Shown here: positions 41,043-49,545 of the stretch, one piece after another
How positions within the stretch are numbered: position 1 is the stretch's first letter
Layout of the letters: each line of letters opens with the position of its first letter
Origin: Candidatus Omnitrophota bacterium
GTDB taxonomy: Bacteria; Omnitrophota; Gorgyraeia; Zapsychrales; Zapsychraceae
NCBI GenBank assembly: GCA_016214285.1
Contig: JACROV010000001.1
Coordinates: forward strand, 1 to 49,789
Reading direction: 5' to 3'
Length of the DNA stretch: 49,789 bases
Notes under the pieces: generated by a model
Databases searched by the model: none
The model's input: the letters and a program-made list of their open reading frames with translations, nothing else
What the model was told of the DNA's origin: nothing
Made by a program: the position numbers and the translations under genes

Positions 41043-42342
41043 AAATTTTTGTTATTTTATCGCTCTTGATTCCCTTATAGACATTACGCACGTCGTAGAT
41101 CGCGCGCGCGTGGTCCAAAACGGCCCTATAATCGACCTTGGTATGGTCGGCGGCGATCACGACACAATCATACTGGGACAAATTCTGTTTGCTCAACGCC
41201 ACGGATTTCAGGTCAATTGTACTGATGCGCAAATACGGGATAAAAGGATCATGATAATCCACGCGGCACTTTTTCCCCTGCAGGATCTCGATCAGTTTTA
41301 ACGACGGGGATTTGCGCAGGTCCTTGACGTCTTTTTTGTACGTGACGCCCAAAACCAGTATTCTGGAATTGTTTAACTTTTTTCTCTTCTTTTTCAAGAC
41401 CCCGGCCAGGCACTCCACCGCGTAATGCGGCATATGGGAATTGATGTCCGCCGAAAGTTTGATGAATTTCGAACTGAAGCCATGGTGTTTGGCTTTCCAG
41501 TACAGATAAAGCGGATCATCGGGGATGCAGTGCCCGCCGACGCCTAAGCCCGGATAAAAAGCCATAAAGCCGAAGGGCTTGGTCTTGGCCGCGTCAATGA
41601 CCTCCCAGACGTCGATATTCATCTTATGGCACATCATGGCCACTTCATTGACCCAGCCGATGTTGATGATGCGAAACGTGTTCTCCAGCAGTTTGGTCAT
41701 CTCGGCGGCTTTGGCCGTGGAAACCATGTGGACATGTTTGATGATCTGTTCATAAAGAAGCTTCGTCAATTCTCCACTTGCAGGCGTCAGGCCGCCGACT
41801 ACCTTCGTGATATTGGTGACATCATGCGTTTTGTTGCCCGGGTCGATACGTTCCGGCGAGAATGAAAGAAAGAAATCTTTGCCGGACTTCAATCCGCTTT
41901 TTTCCAATTCCGGCTTGATGAGTTCTTCCGTCGTGCCGGGGTAAGTGGTGCTTTCGAGCACGACCAAAGTATCTTTCTTGATGAATTCGCGGATGGTACG
42001 CACCGCGCTCAAGATATAGGTAATGTCCGGCGTGTATTTGCGCTTCAAGGGCGTGGGAACGCAGATGATGACGCAATCGATCGTCCGCAGGACCTCAAAG
42101 GTCGTCGCGGCCGACAAATGCCCGCTGGCGACAACGCCCGCCAGTTCACGGCCGGGGACATCGAGGATATAGCTTATCTTGTTTTGGATATTCCGGACAC
42201 GGTCCGTATCAGTATCCAACCCGAATACCCGGAAACCCTTTTTTGCGAAATTGACCGCCAGGGGCAGCCCCACGTAGCCAAGCCCGATGACGGCGATCCT
42301 CGCCTTTTTCCCCGCGATCTTTTTCTTCAATGTTTGCGACAC
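41041..42342 (-). CDS. UDP-N-acetyl-hexosamine 6-dehydrogenase (WbpA/WecC-like)
   Basis: 433 residues of the nucleotide-sugar dehydrogenase family. [20 protein letters not shown] (NAD loop), [47 protein letters not shown], and catalytic [15 protein letters not shown] with the thiohemiacetal Cys. [19 protein letters not shown] is the C-terminal domain. The TPLxxxxTPDxTY and SPERxDPGN motifs favour UDP-GlcNAc/ManNAc oxidation over UDP-glucose, for which the next gene is the specialist. Confidence 0.9.
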   Translation of the reverse strand: MSQTLKKKIAGKKARIAVIGLGYVGLPLAVNFAKKGFRVFGLDTDTDRVRNIQNKISYILDVPGRELAGVVASGHLSAATTFEVLRTIDCVIICVPTPLKRKYTPDITYILSAVRTIREFIKKDTLVVLESTTYPGTTEELIKPELEKSGLKSGKDFFLSFSPERIDPGNKTHDVTNITKVVGGLTPASGELTKLLYEQIIKHVHMVSTAKAAEMTKLLENTFRIINIGWVNEVAMMCHKMNIDVWEVIDAAKTKPFGFMAFYPGLGVGGHCIPDDPLYLYWKAKHHGFSSKFIKLSADINSHMPHYAVECLAGVLKKKRKKLNNSRILVLGVTYKKDVKDLRKSPSLKLIEILQGKKCRVDYHDPFIPYLRISTIDLKSVALSKQNLSQYDCVVIAADHTKVDYRAVLDHARAIYDVRNVYKGIKSDKITKI

Positions 42343-42345
42343 TTG

Positions 42346-43683
42346 TCAACTCCTTTTGCGTTCCAGTATCCCGCGACCGACGCCGTAATATTCGAATCCG
42401 GATGCCTTGAGATTCCGGTCATGGTAAAAATTCCTGCCATCAAAAAGAATGGCATGCCTCATGACACGTTTGATCATCTTGAAATCCAATTTCTTGAATT
42501 CATCCCATTCCGTCAAAAGCAAAAGACAATCACAGCCTTTGGCCAACACGTACGGGTCTTTGCAGTAGGTCACATTTTTGAAAACCTTTTTAGCGTTGGG
42601 CATGGCCTGCGGATCATAGACCTTCACCTTGGCCCCTTCACGCTGTAAGGTCTCGATAATGCCGATGGAAGGAGCGTTACGCATATCGTCCGTATCGGAT
42701 TTGAACGCGACCCCCAGGACCCCGATGACCTTGTCTTTGATGATCCATAATTTATCTTCGATCAGCCGCACAAAAAGAGCTGTTTGCCCTTCATTGACAT
42801 TACGCACTTCCCTGAGAAGATTGAAATGATACCCGCTTTTTTCGCTGAGGCGAATGAAGGCATCGACGTCCTTTGGGAAACAGCTGCCGCCGTAACCGAT
42901 CCCCGCATCAAGGAATTTACGCCCGATGCGTTTGTCGAATCCCATACCCTCGGCGACCTTCAGGACATCGGCGCCCAGGTGATCGCAAATTTGCGCGATG
43001 GCGTTGATGAACGATATCTTGGTCGCCAAAAATGAATTCGAAGCGTGTTTGATCAATTCCGCGGAATTGATATTAGTGACGACCATCACGGGATTCAAAG
43101 GCGCGTATATCTCGCGCAAAAGCCGTTCGGCCTTGGTCGACTCAACGCCGATGACGACACGATCGGGGTTCATAAAATCATGGACCGCGGAACCTTCGCG
43201 CAGGAATTCCGGGTTGGAGGCCACATCGAAATCCAGCGTCACCTCATTTCCTTTGCGGAATTTCCTGGACAGGTTCATGACGATGGTGCGTTTGATGCGC
43301 TGGCCCGTGTCGGCGGGGACCGTCGACTTTTCAACGATCAATTTATAGGAATCCATAACGCGCGCGATGTCCCGGGCCACGTTCTCGACATAGGTCAGGT
43401 CCGCCTCGCCGTTTTTCTTCGACGGCGTCCCGACGGCGATAAAGATCACGGCGGATCTTTTCGCGGCGCCGGCAATGGATGTCGTAAATGATAACCGCTT
43501 GTTCTTGAGATATTTCTTCAATAGCTCTTCCAGGCCGGGTTCATAGATCGGAACTTCTCCCAGCGTGAGGCGTTTGATCTTCTCATGATGATTATCCACG
43601 CAAATGACGGTATGCCCGATGTGCGCCAGACAAACCCCGGTCACCAACCCGACATACCCCGATCCGACAACAGCTATATTCAT
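42346..43683 (-). CDS. ugd: UDP-glucose 6-dehydrogenase
   Basis: Oxidises UDP-glucose to UDP-glucuronate, the substrate of the UXS in this cluster. 445 residues. NIAVVGSGYVGLVTGVCLAH, FIAVGTPSKKNGEADLTYV, VEKSTVPADTG, SNPEFLREGSAVHDFMNPDR, and catalytic GYGGSCFPKDVDAF with the Cys. VLGVAFKSDTDDMRNAPS in the C-terminal domain. It starts 2 nt after the lptD stop and ends 3 nt before the next dehydrogenase gene, so all belong to one operon. Confidence 0.95.
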   Translation of the reverse strand: MNIAVVGSGYVGLVTGVCLAHIGHTVICVDNHHEKIKRLTLGEVPIYEPGLEELLKKYLKNKRLSFTTSIAGAAKRSAVIFIAVGTPSKKNGEADLTYVENVARDIARVMDSYKLIVEKSTVPADTGQRIKRTIVMNLSRKFRKGNEVTLDFDVASNPEFLREGSAVHDFMNPDRVVIGVESTKAERLLREIYAPLNPVMVVTNINSAELIKHASNSFLATKISFINAIAQICDHLGADVLKVAEGMGFDKRIGRKFLDAGIGYGGSCFPKDVDAFIRLSEKSGYHFNLLREVRNVNEGQTALFVRLIEDKLWIIKDKVIGVLGVAFKSDTDDMRNAPSIGIIETLQREGAKVKVYDPQAMPNAKKVFKNVTYCKDPYVLAKGCDCLLLLTEWDEFKKLDFKMIKRVMRHAILFDGRNFYHDRNLKASGFEYYGVGRGILERKRS

Positions 43684-43685
43684 GT

Positions 43686-45926
43686 TTATTTTCCTTCCGA
43701 ACTTTGCGAGCCGGCCTTGCGCTTGTTGAAACTTGTTCCCATATCCACAATGAAATCAGGAAAGGCCTTTAACGTAAAGACGATCCAGATCTCGCTGCCT
43801 TTCGTCCTGGTTTCGTTGAAATTGATATCCATGGTCCACTCATGCAGGTCGCGTCTTAGCGTAAACTCCTGCTCCTTGTGCACCCCGCTTTTGGCATCAA
43901 AACGATTATATGTCCTTATCGCCCACTTCGGATTGATTTTGTAAGAAAGTTCGGCGGTGACCTGATCATCGACCGCGCGGTTCCACCGCTTGCCGATGCC
44001 GGCCGTCCATTTCGGGCCGGCATTGATATACAAATCGAAATTCGCCGTGGTCAGGTATTCTTCACGCGTATCATACGTCGAATCAAAATAGAATGTGGCC
44101 CGGTCGACGGGGCGAAAATCGATGTTGGTCGTGATGGTGTTAAATCCCCCCTTACCGGGGTTCTCCTTTAAAGCAAAATTCGTTCCAATGACCGCGCGCA
44201 ACAACTCAACGACTTCATCGTTTCTTTTCGTCTGTAATTTATTTTCCAGCGAGAAATTAATGTTGTGACTCAACGCCCTGCTGTCGATACTGTCGAAAGA
44301 ATTTAATTGCTCGGAACTGAATGTCGGCCCATGGTCATAGCTATAGGAAACGCCCGGCGTGACGATATGCCGCAAATGGTGGATGTCCAGCCCCCATTTC
44401 TTCACCTCGGTATCAAAAACCTTATAAAATTTCGTGCTCAAGCTCGCCCCCGTGCGGAATATCCCCCGGATGGTATTGTATTCATTCGGATCTTTGGTCT
44501 TGCTGTAGTAAGTATGTTCCCCGCCGACAAACGGCCTCATCTCAAAAATCCCGACTTTCATCGGATAAGCAAGCTCGCTGTCCGTGTCCACGCGCATGGT
44601 TTCCAGGCGAACTTCGGTGGGAGAGGCCTGCTTGCTGGTCAGGTTAGAGTAGATGCTGGTATTTCTAAAATACAGCCCCGTTTCCCCAAGTTTTTGACTT
44701 GATAAGTCGTAGCGCAATTCCGGCAAACGCTCGACCCTCGACTCAAAGCGGTTCACGCGCTTATCCACGCGGAAATTCATAGTTCCCACGGACAGGGTTC
44801 TGGCCAGTTGAAAAAATGTTTGCGGGGCCGAATCCTTGTCAAATTCCCGCTCGAAGTATTCCTTTAAAAGAGTATCATCACTTAGTTTGTAATACTGCAA
44901 GATCGCGTTGGTCTTTTGATCAATATCCCACTTGTGCCTCCATTCCGACCTAAAGCGCTCGCGCTCAATAGTCGGGCTGGGACGTGGCTGATAGAAACGT
45001 CTCGAAGTAATGCTGCGCTCGTTCATGTAATAAATTCTTATCGACCCGGAGCCCGTGCGCGGCGTTTTGTAGGTAAGATCCACACCCGAGGCGATGTCCT
45101 TTTTCTCGCGGGCATCGAGATGGAGGATCCCTTTGAGGTTGTCATTCAATTCATACCGCATGGAAGTCAGTAAAAACATCCCCCACTGCTTGTCATAGCC
45201 GGGCGTAAAGGTAACAAGCGGTTTCTTGCCCGTCAGATCCTGTGTCATCTTTGGAAGATACAGCAGGGGGACGCCGCCCACTTTCATGCACACCTTGCGG
45301 GCCACCAGCTTGTCTTTCGGGTAGATATCGATCTTGCGGGAACGGATAAAATAATGCGGCTGATCGAGATCGCATGTCGTGATATATCCATTTGTCATGC
45401 TGATGTGGTTCGCGTCGATTTTGGAAACCTGCTCTCCCTTTCCGTAATAGGGATTAGCAAAGATCGATGCCGGCGCGAAATCACCGTTCATGGTCGCGAA
45501 ATTGAAGGTCATCTCCTCTCCGGAGATCTCGCTTTCGCCCCCCTTAAGCAGACGCACATTTCCCTTCGCGTGCGCAATACTGGTGTCCCGTGAAAACTCG
45601 AGGTGGTCACAGGTGAGGGTCACATCTTTATAAAAAATCACAACGTTGCCTTCGGCGGTGACCTTGTTGCCATTCATTGAATATTCGATGGTGTCCCCAT
45701 TAAGCTCAACGGAAGTGGCCGGCCCGGCGCCGGTGCCCGGTTCGACCGCAACGGGAACTTCGGTGACCTGTGCAGAAACCGGCGGCGTTTCTTCCTTGGG
45801 CTCAACCTCATTGAGTTGCGCCGCGACCGGTTGTATTTCTTCTTCAGCGGACGCGATCCCAAAAATAAAAACGGAAATGCTCATGACCAGCAACATCAGC
45901 ACAATCCCCGTTCTCTTGCCCGCCAT
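43686..45926 (-). CDS. lptD: LPS assembly outer-membrane protein LptD
   Basis: 746 residues from the ATG at 45926. Signal peptide MAGKRTGIVLMLLVMSISVF with cleavage near ASAEEE, a Pro/Glu/Val-rich linker, then the OstA/LptA-like N-domain (NGDTIEYSMNGNKVTAEGNV; CDHLEFSRDTSIAHAKGNV), and the beta-barrel from about residue 220 (VPLLYLPKM). It inserts LPS into the outer leaflet with LptE. Presence shows a diderm LPS-type envelope. The longer open frame to 46031 passes through the hairpin and lacks a leader, so it was not used. Conserved Cys are few (CDHL, TTCDL, CMKV). Confidence 0.92.
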   Translation of the reverse strand: MAGKRTGIVLMLLVMSISVFIFGIASAEEEIQPVAAQLNEVEPKEETPPVSAQVTEVPVAVEPGTGAGPATSVELNGDTIEYSMNGNKVTAEGNVVIFYKDVTLTCDHLEFSRDTSIAHAKGNVRLLKGGESEISGEEMTFNFATMNGDFAPASIFANPYYGKGEQVSKIDANHISMTNGYITTCDLDQPHYFIRSRKIDIYPKDKLVARKVCMKVGGVPLLYLPKMTQDLTGKKPLVTFTPGYDKQWGMFLLTSMRYELNDNLKGILHLDAREKKDIASGVDLTYKTPRTGSGSIRIYYMNERSITSRRFYQPRPSPTIERERFRSEWRHKWDIDQKTNAILQYYKLSDDTLLKEYFEREFDKDSAPQTFFQLARTLSVGTMNFRVDKRVNRFESRVERLPELRYDLSSQKLGETGLYFRNTSIYSNLTSKQASPTEVRLETMRVDTDSELAYPMKVGIFEMRPFVGGEHTYYSKTKDPNEYNTIRGIFRTGASLSTKFYKVFDTEVKKWGLDIHHLRHIVTPGVSYSYDHGPTFSSEQLNSFDSIDSRALSHNINFSLENKLQTKRNDEVVELLRAVIGTNFALKENPGKGGFNTITTNIDFRPVDRATFYFDSTYDTREEYLTTANFDLYINAGPKWTAGIGKRWNRAVDDQVTAELSYKINPKWAIRTYNRFDAKSGVHKEQEFTLRRDLHEWTMDINFNETRTKGSEIWIVFTLKAFPDFIVDMGTSFNKRKAGSQSSEGK

Positions 45927-45927
45927 A

Positions 45928-46024
45928 TTATTGAGCTTCCTTCCATTAAACAGAACTCCAAATCTCCCATTGGCTTCATCGACGCTCTTGGGAGATTTGG
46001 AGTTGGAATGGAAAAGCTCAATAA
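45928..46024. promoter_or_regulatory. Large intercistronic hairpin between ROK kinase and lptD, overlapping a stop codon
   Basis: Nested arms: TTATTGAGCTT/AAGCTCAATAA (outer, 11 bp), TTCCATT/AATGGAA, and AACTCCAAATCTCCCA/TGGGAGATTTGGAGTT (16 bp, inner). The ROK gene TGA (46018-46020) is in the outer right arm and the structure ends 2 nt before the lptD ATG. Confidence 0.85.
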
Positions 46025-46953
46025 CGTCCAAGGATGGATTCCTTTACCAGAATATGCGCGCCCAGGATACCGGCCTCATCGCCCAACCTGGCCCGGACGA
46101 TCCTGACCATATTCTTTTGAACCTTCATCGCCCGGCGCCGGATCACTTTCTGAATTGTTTTTTCCATAAATTTGTAATTATTGGCAATCCCTCCGCCGAT
46201 AATAACCAGCCGCGGATTCAGCAGATTGATAACGCCCACCAGCGCGTTGCCGATATGCGTGGCGGTTTCCCGCCAGAATCGAACGGCGAGGGCATTCCCG
46301 CGGTTGGCCAGGGCGAACACGTCTTGAGGCCGGATGTTCTCCTTCCCGAATATGCCGGCCGCCTTGTCCATCAAAATCCGGTTGCCTACATAGCGTTCGA
46401 AACACCCCATCCCGCCGCAATTGCACGCCGGACCTTGTTCATTGAGCGGGATATGGCCGATCTCCCCGGCGACAAAACCTTCCCCGCGATATAACTCGCC
46501 ATTAAGCACCAGTCCGCCGCCGACACCTGTCCCCAGCGTAATGCAGACCAAATTTTTGTATCCCTTGCCGGCCCCCAGTTTCCATTCCCCCAAAGCGACC
46601 AGATTCACGTCATTATCTATAAAAACCGGGAGCTTCAACTTGCTTTGGATGATCTTGCGCAGAGGAATATTTTTCCATCCGGGGACATTCGGCATAAAAA
46701 TGACGTTCCCTTTAGAAACGTCGACCAACCCAGGTAAGCCGATCCCGATGCCGGCGATATCCTTTGTGGTCTTGCCGTTCTCCTGGATGAGGGCGCGGAT
46801 CGCCGCCACAAGGGCGTCGATCAAATGGCGGGGATGATGATCATAAGTCTTTGTTACCAAATTAGTTTTAGCTATGATCCTGCCGGAAGAAGCGACCAGT
46901 CCCAACTTGATGTTCGTTCCTCCGACATCGACCCCAATGGTGCACAACCGCAT
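46018..46953 (-). CDS. ROK-family glucokinase
   Basis: 311 residues. CTIGVDVGGTNIKLGLV (ATP phosphate loop), GIGIGLPGLVDVSKG, FIDNDVNLVALGEW (catalytic Asp), TLGTGVGGGLVLNGELYRG, the zinc-associated GEIGHIP ... CNCGGMGCFERYVG, and IIGGGIANN are complete ROK features. Most likely glucokinase (glucose to glucose-6-phosphate), though N-acetylhexosamine kinases share the motifs. It is at the head of the lptD-ugd run. An ATG with weak SD is used; the region above is repeat-rich. Confidence 0.92.
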   Translation of the reverse strand: MRLCTIGVDVGGTNIKLGLVASSGRIIAKTNLVTKTYDHHPRHLIDALVAAIRALIQENGKTTKDIAGIGIGLPGLVDVSKGNVIFMPNVPGWKNIPLRKIIQSKLKLPVFIDNDVNLVALGEWKLGAGKGYKNLVCITLGTGVGGGLVLNGELYRGEGFVAGEIGHIPLNEQGPACNCGGMGCFERYVGNRILMDKAAGIFGKENIRPQDVFALANRGNALAVRFWRETATHIGNALVGVINLLNPRLVIIGGGIANNYKFMEKTIQKVIRRRAMKVQKNMVRIVRARLGDEAGILGAHILVKESILGRY

Positions 46954-47016
46954 GTCTATCCTTGTAATATCCGTATTAGAATGGAGTCATTGTACATGAA
47001 CAGGGTGCGGGATTCA

Positions 47017-47286
47017 AGCTGAATCAATCATAATGTCATTTAAGAATTAAAAGTGGACACTTTTAAAGCGATTTAAGTTTTAAAAGTGGACACCTAAGAA
47101 ATTCGTAATTTCTGGAGAAATGTTTTTAGGCAAAACCTTCAATCTTTTAAAGTCATTCATCGAAACATCCATCCAGACGATGAATCAAGCTTCTGGGCGT
47201 ACAAAAGTTAATATATTTAACATGTCCACTTTTAAAGTTTAAAGTGTCCACTTTTAAAATTTACGTAACAGCTGAATCAATCATAA
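47017..47286. mobile_element. IS/MITE remnant with GTGGACAC-TTTTAAA inverted repeats, flanked by 17-bp direct repeats
   Basis: AGCTGAATCAATCATAA occurs at 47017-47033 and 47270-47286. Between them, two left copies of TTAAAAGTGGACAC (47047-47060, 47080-47093) face two right copies of TGTCCACTTTTAAA (47223-47236, 47246-47259). The design, with terminal repeats, flanking duplication and no full-length transposase, fits a decayed or non-autonomous element. 17 bp is long for a target duplication, so the direct repeats may have another origin. Confidence 0.6.
47120..47242 (+). CDS. Small ORF inside the inverted-repeat element
   Basis: 40 codons from ATG to TAA (MFLGKTFNLLKSFIETSIQT at the start), with GGAG two nt before the start codon, which is too close for an ideal SD. 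Its end runs into the right inverted repeat. I recognise no family; it may be a transposase remnant or chance. Confidence 0.25.
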   Translation: MFLGKTFNLLKSFIETSIQTMNQASGRTKVNIFNMSTFKV

Positions 47287-47444
47287 GTTCTAAGTTATGT
47301 CTCCACTTCACGAGAACTCATCCGCGTGACAGACTTTTTGCCCGGCGCCGTTTTCTTTTTCATTCCGCCATGCGCACCGTGGTTTCGCTCTAGCTCAACC
47401 ACTCCTCGCCTGCCATAGGAATGGTAAGCAGGACCGAGTGTAAC

Positions 47445-47915
47445 CTAATATCTCGTCGCGTAGCCTTTGTCCAGCAATTCCTGGTTCAAATATATCAATT
47501 CGTCAGTCTTCAGCCTTCTGTCATCAGTCTCTGACGACTGACGTCTGATGTCTGACGACTCATAAAATACATCCACCACAAATCGCCCGTGCTGATCCGT
47601 CCGGTCTTTGCGCGATTTGAGCACAATGGCGGCCCCCGCGGGCAGGAGTTTTTCCACGAACCTTTTGGCCTGGTCTCCTTCCGGCGTGCCGGCTTCCGGG
47701 CAGTCGATCCCGCGCAGGCGCAGGCGGTCGCGCACGATGATCCTGAAACCGGCTTCAATTAAGACCAAAAGCGTGTCGCCGTCGATGACGCGGTCGATGG
47801 TGGCCGCGTAGGTGTAGGACATCTCGTCCGTAAGGTTTAGATTTTTCAGCTCTTCTTTGGCCACCGGAAAGGTGACGAAAAATCCGCAGTCGATGAGGAC
47901 TTCGCCGTCTTTCAA
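47445..47915 (-). CDS. Thermonuclease (SNase-fold) domain, 3' part of a broken gene
   Basis: 156 residues. YAATIDRVIDGDTLLVLIEAGF is the SNase start, DRLRLRGIDCPEAGTPEGDQAKRFV contains the catalytic Arg and Asp/Glu region, and SRKDRTDQHGRFVVDVF the second Arg. The next part, ESSDIRRQSSETDDRRLKTDE, is encoded by a GTCTGACGACTGACGTCTGA-type word repeat (47500-47562), in frame, between the last strand and the final helix (LNQELLDKGYATRY). The same frame continues upstream to about 48020 as linker (LRLDTFAVSPLRAKL), so this is probably the tail of a longer DUF1016-SNase protein. Confidence 0.7.
   Translation of the reverse strand: MKDGEVLIDCGFFVTFPVAKEELKNLNLTDEMSYTYAATIDRVIDGDTLLVLIEAGFRIIVRDRLRLRGIDCPEAGTPEGDQAKRFVEKLLPAGAAIVLKSRKDRTDQHGRFVVDVFYESSDIRRQSSETDDRRLKTDELIYLNQELLDKGYATRY
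47500..47562. repeat. GTCTGACGACTGACGTCTGA-type word repeat within the nuclease gene
   Basis: TCAGTCTTCAGCCTTCTGTC, ATCAGTCTCTGACGACTGAC and GTCTGATGTCTGACGACTC words with internal dyad symmetry. Translated in frame in the nuclease (SDIRRQSSETDDRRLKTDEL). Confidence 0.75.
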
Positions 47916-48293
47916 TTTAGCGCGTAAGGGCGAGACGGCAAACGTGTCAAGCCGCAGATCCGCGGGGCGCTTGAGCGGGGGAAGCGCCGACGGATCTTTT
48001 TCCGGTTCCCGGCGGATTACGTAGGTTGGTCTCTGAAAAACCGGGACCGCATTTTTCGCTCAGGGCCTTCGAAAGCTGCGGGATCAACTGTTTGCCGTAC
48101 GCGGCGCGCATGGCCCCGTCCCGCTCTTCCTCAACGACGCGCCGCCCCGTTTCCTCCCGAAGGGAGCCTACCGGCCAGGCAAAACGCATCTGCACCCGCA
48201 GGGCATCGAGGTAAAGGCGGCCGCAGGCTCCCTTCGGGAGGAAATGTCGCCGACGAGTCTGCGGAACCTGTCTAAAGCCGGAACAACGGGCAT
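47916..48293 (-). pseudogene. DUF1016/YhcG N-terminal remnant, frameshifted and repeat-interrupted
   Basis: From the ATG at 48293 the frame reads PVVPALDRFRRLVGDIS, is broken by a 23-bp palindromic unit, and resumes in another frame as LYLDALRVQMRFAW. It then runs through a second unit (GSLREET, in frame) to GRRVVEEERDGAMRAAYGKQ and LIPQLSKALSEKCGPGFSET, which is the DUF1016_N pattern of YhcG-like PD-(D/E)XK proteins. After NLR the frame shifts again into YVIRREPEKDPSALPPLKRP, which leads into the nuclease domain below. At least one internal deletion and one frameshift make this a pseudogene of a DUF1016-SNase fusion. Confidence 0.7.
48151..48244. repeat. Two palindromic GGGAGCC units in opposite orientation
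   Basis: TTCCTCCCGAAGGGAGCCTA followed by CCGGC (48151-48175), and GCAGGCTCCCTTCGGGAGGA (48223-48242), its near reverse complement. They are simple single units compared with the composite copies inside gspH, galT2 and priA. Confidence 0.8.
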
Positions 48294-48382
48294 TTCAATG
48301 ATCCTTTCCTGTTAGACGGGTTACGTTGCGCCGGCCGCTCCGGGAGTGTCCCTGCTTACAATCCCAAGAAGTATCAAACCCT

Positions 48383-48652
48383 TTATTCACCGGCATTTCT
48401 TTTCTCTCCATGTTCTCCATATTTTTGATCCAAATAATCTTTCATTTCTTTCAAAACAGCCCCGCCGTCAATTGCCGGAGAGTTTGGCTCGCAAGCAAAA
48501 CAAATAAAGATATCCTCATCTTGGTCGGCCCGCGTAAGATTACAGGGTATTTCATATTTGGGATCATCGTTCTTTTTACAGGTAACGCACCGCCCGCATT
48601 TCGGAATAAAATCCGGGTTAAACTCCGTTCCATCATCATGAAAATAAGGCAT
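48383..48652 (-). CDS. Small Cys-rich (zinc-binding-like) protein
   Basis: 89 residues with an N-terminal CGRCVTCKK triplet and a later C-x-x-C (CFAC) plus an isolated Cys, six Cys in total, consistent with a zinc ribbon or Fe-S ligand set. The rest is acidic (TRADQDEDIFI; KEMKDYLDQKYGEHGEK). No family recognised. It starts 8 nt after the SWIM-protein stop, so the two are probably co-expressed. A real gene by length, codon pattern and conservation-like Cys spacing, but function unknown. Confidence 0.65.
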   Translation of the reverse strand: MPYFHDDGTEFNPDFIPKCGRCVTCKKNDDPKYEIPCNLTRADQDEDIFICFACEPNSPAIDGGAVLKEMKDYLDQKYGEHGEKRNAGE

Positions 48653-48660
48653 GCCAACAT

Positions 48661-49422
48661 CTACTCTCTTTCATCAAGAATCCTGACAAGCGGTTCTTCC
48701 CAGCCAAAACAAGTTTGTCTGCCGCAAAGCGGCTCAAAGGCATCAATGCACGCTGGATCAACTTGTGCGAACTCCTGGAGCATCCCCACGACCTCGCTCA
48801 TAAACCCGCCGACAATGCCGTTGGAATCATCCACGCCGCCGACTTGCAACTTTCTATCCAGCCGCAAAAGTAACTTCACCAGAATCTCCGCGGTTTGCCT
48901 ACCGACCGGCAGATCAGAAACAATGGCCGACAGCCGGGCACATCCTTCGCGCAATGAATCCTGATTCGCGAACCAGGTACGTGACGGCCCGGAATAAGGC
49001 TTGATGTATCTCATCGATTCCGTGATGGACTTTTTAACAGCGTCCAATTCTTCCTTGTTTAATGCTCCCCGCCGGCCGCTGCATTTCACTTCAGAGGTCT
49101 GTTGTTTATCCTCGGCCGTTAAAGGCTTCCCATTCAAAACCGCATAAAGAGCCAAAGCCGCCACATGCTTGCACAACGTGCCTCTTTCACCGAGATAACA
49201 CGTACAATGAGCGTCTTTATAACGACGTCCCGATACAGAAACCCGATACGGCTTAGTCCCAAGAACAACCGCCGTAAAATCGCCGAATGCCTCTTCGGCT
49301 TCCGTCACCTTACCGCTCTCATACAAATCCACCGCGCGCCGAAACGCCGCCTCGTCGGTGGCGAATTTGATCTTATTAAGGTCGTAGGTCGGGGGCATGA
49401 CAGATCTAAAGCCCTTATCCAT
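48661..49422 (-). CDS. SWIM zinc-finger protein
   Basis: 253 residues (ATG 49398 is an alternative start nearer to a conserved-looking MPPTYDLNKIKF). A SWIM motif, CTCYLGERGTLCKHVAALAL (CxCx7CxH), lies near residue 75, the zinc-binding fold used for nucleic-acid or protein contacts. An upstream Tyr/Val strand (YRVSVSGRRYKDA) is the usual SWIM lead-in. The C-terminal 150 residues are helical without a known domain. Stand-alone SWIM proteins are common in bacteria; partners are often ATPases or helicases, not seen here. Confidence 0.8.
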   Translation of the reverse strand: MDKGFRSVMPPTYDLNKIKFATDEAAFRRAVDLYESGKVTEAEEAFGDFTAVVLGTKPYRVSVSGRRYKDAHCTCYLGERGTLCKHVAALALYAVLNGKPLTAEDKQQTSEVKCSGRRGALNKEELDAVKKSITESMRYIKPYSGPSRTWFANQDSLREGCARLSAIVSDLPVGRQTAEILVKLLLRLDRKLQVGGVDDSNGIVGGFMSEVVGMLQEFAQVDPACIDAFEPLCGRQTCFGWEEPLVRILDERE

Positions 49423-49510
49423 TTAACTGATCAGCAATACTTAAAAAGGGCACGGTCCCCATTTGCCCATTAAGGTGTGACAAATTGCAAATTGCAAATT
49501 GCAAAGTCAA
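49423..49510. repeat. Intergenic AAATTGCAAATTGC tandem repeat
   Basis: ACAAATTGCAAATTGCAAATTGCAAAG at 49480-49506 is a 7-bp-type tandem repeat next to CAATTGACAAATT. Same short-word style as other gaps. No gene. Confidence 0.6.
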
Positions 49511-49539
49511 TTGACAAATTATCCTTCGTCGAATATACT
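49511..49539 (+). promoter_or_regulatory. Strong sigma-70-like promoter
   Basis: TTGACA (49511-49516), 17-nt spacer, TATACT (49534-49539): five or six of six matches in each hexamer and ideal spacing. Start of transcription expected near 49546. Part of the -35 is shared with the adjacent word repeat, so chance is possible. Confidence 0.55.
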
Positions 49540-49545
49540 TAAAGC

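Larger units (their letters stand above)
46954..47444. other. 490-bp non-coding region with decayed mobile element
   Basis: Holds a 236-bp inverted-repeat element between 17-bp direct repeats (47017-47286). Around it is sequence with no convincing reading frame except the small one listed. The right part (47287-47444) shows nothing recognisable. Confidence 0.6.

Noticed and set aside
49480-49506. AAATTGC tandem repeat as a CRISPR-like array
   Set aside because: The unit is only 7 bp with no spacers; other repeats in the window are inverted, not regularly spaced direct repeats. No cas gene is present.
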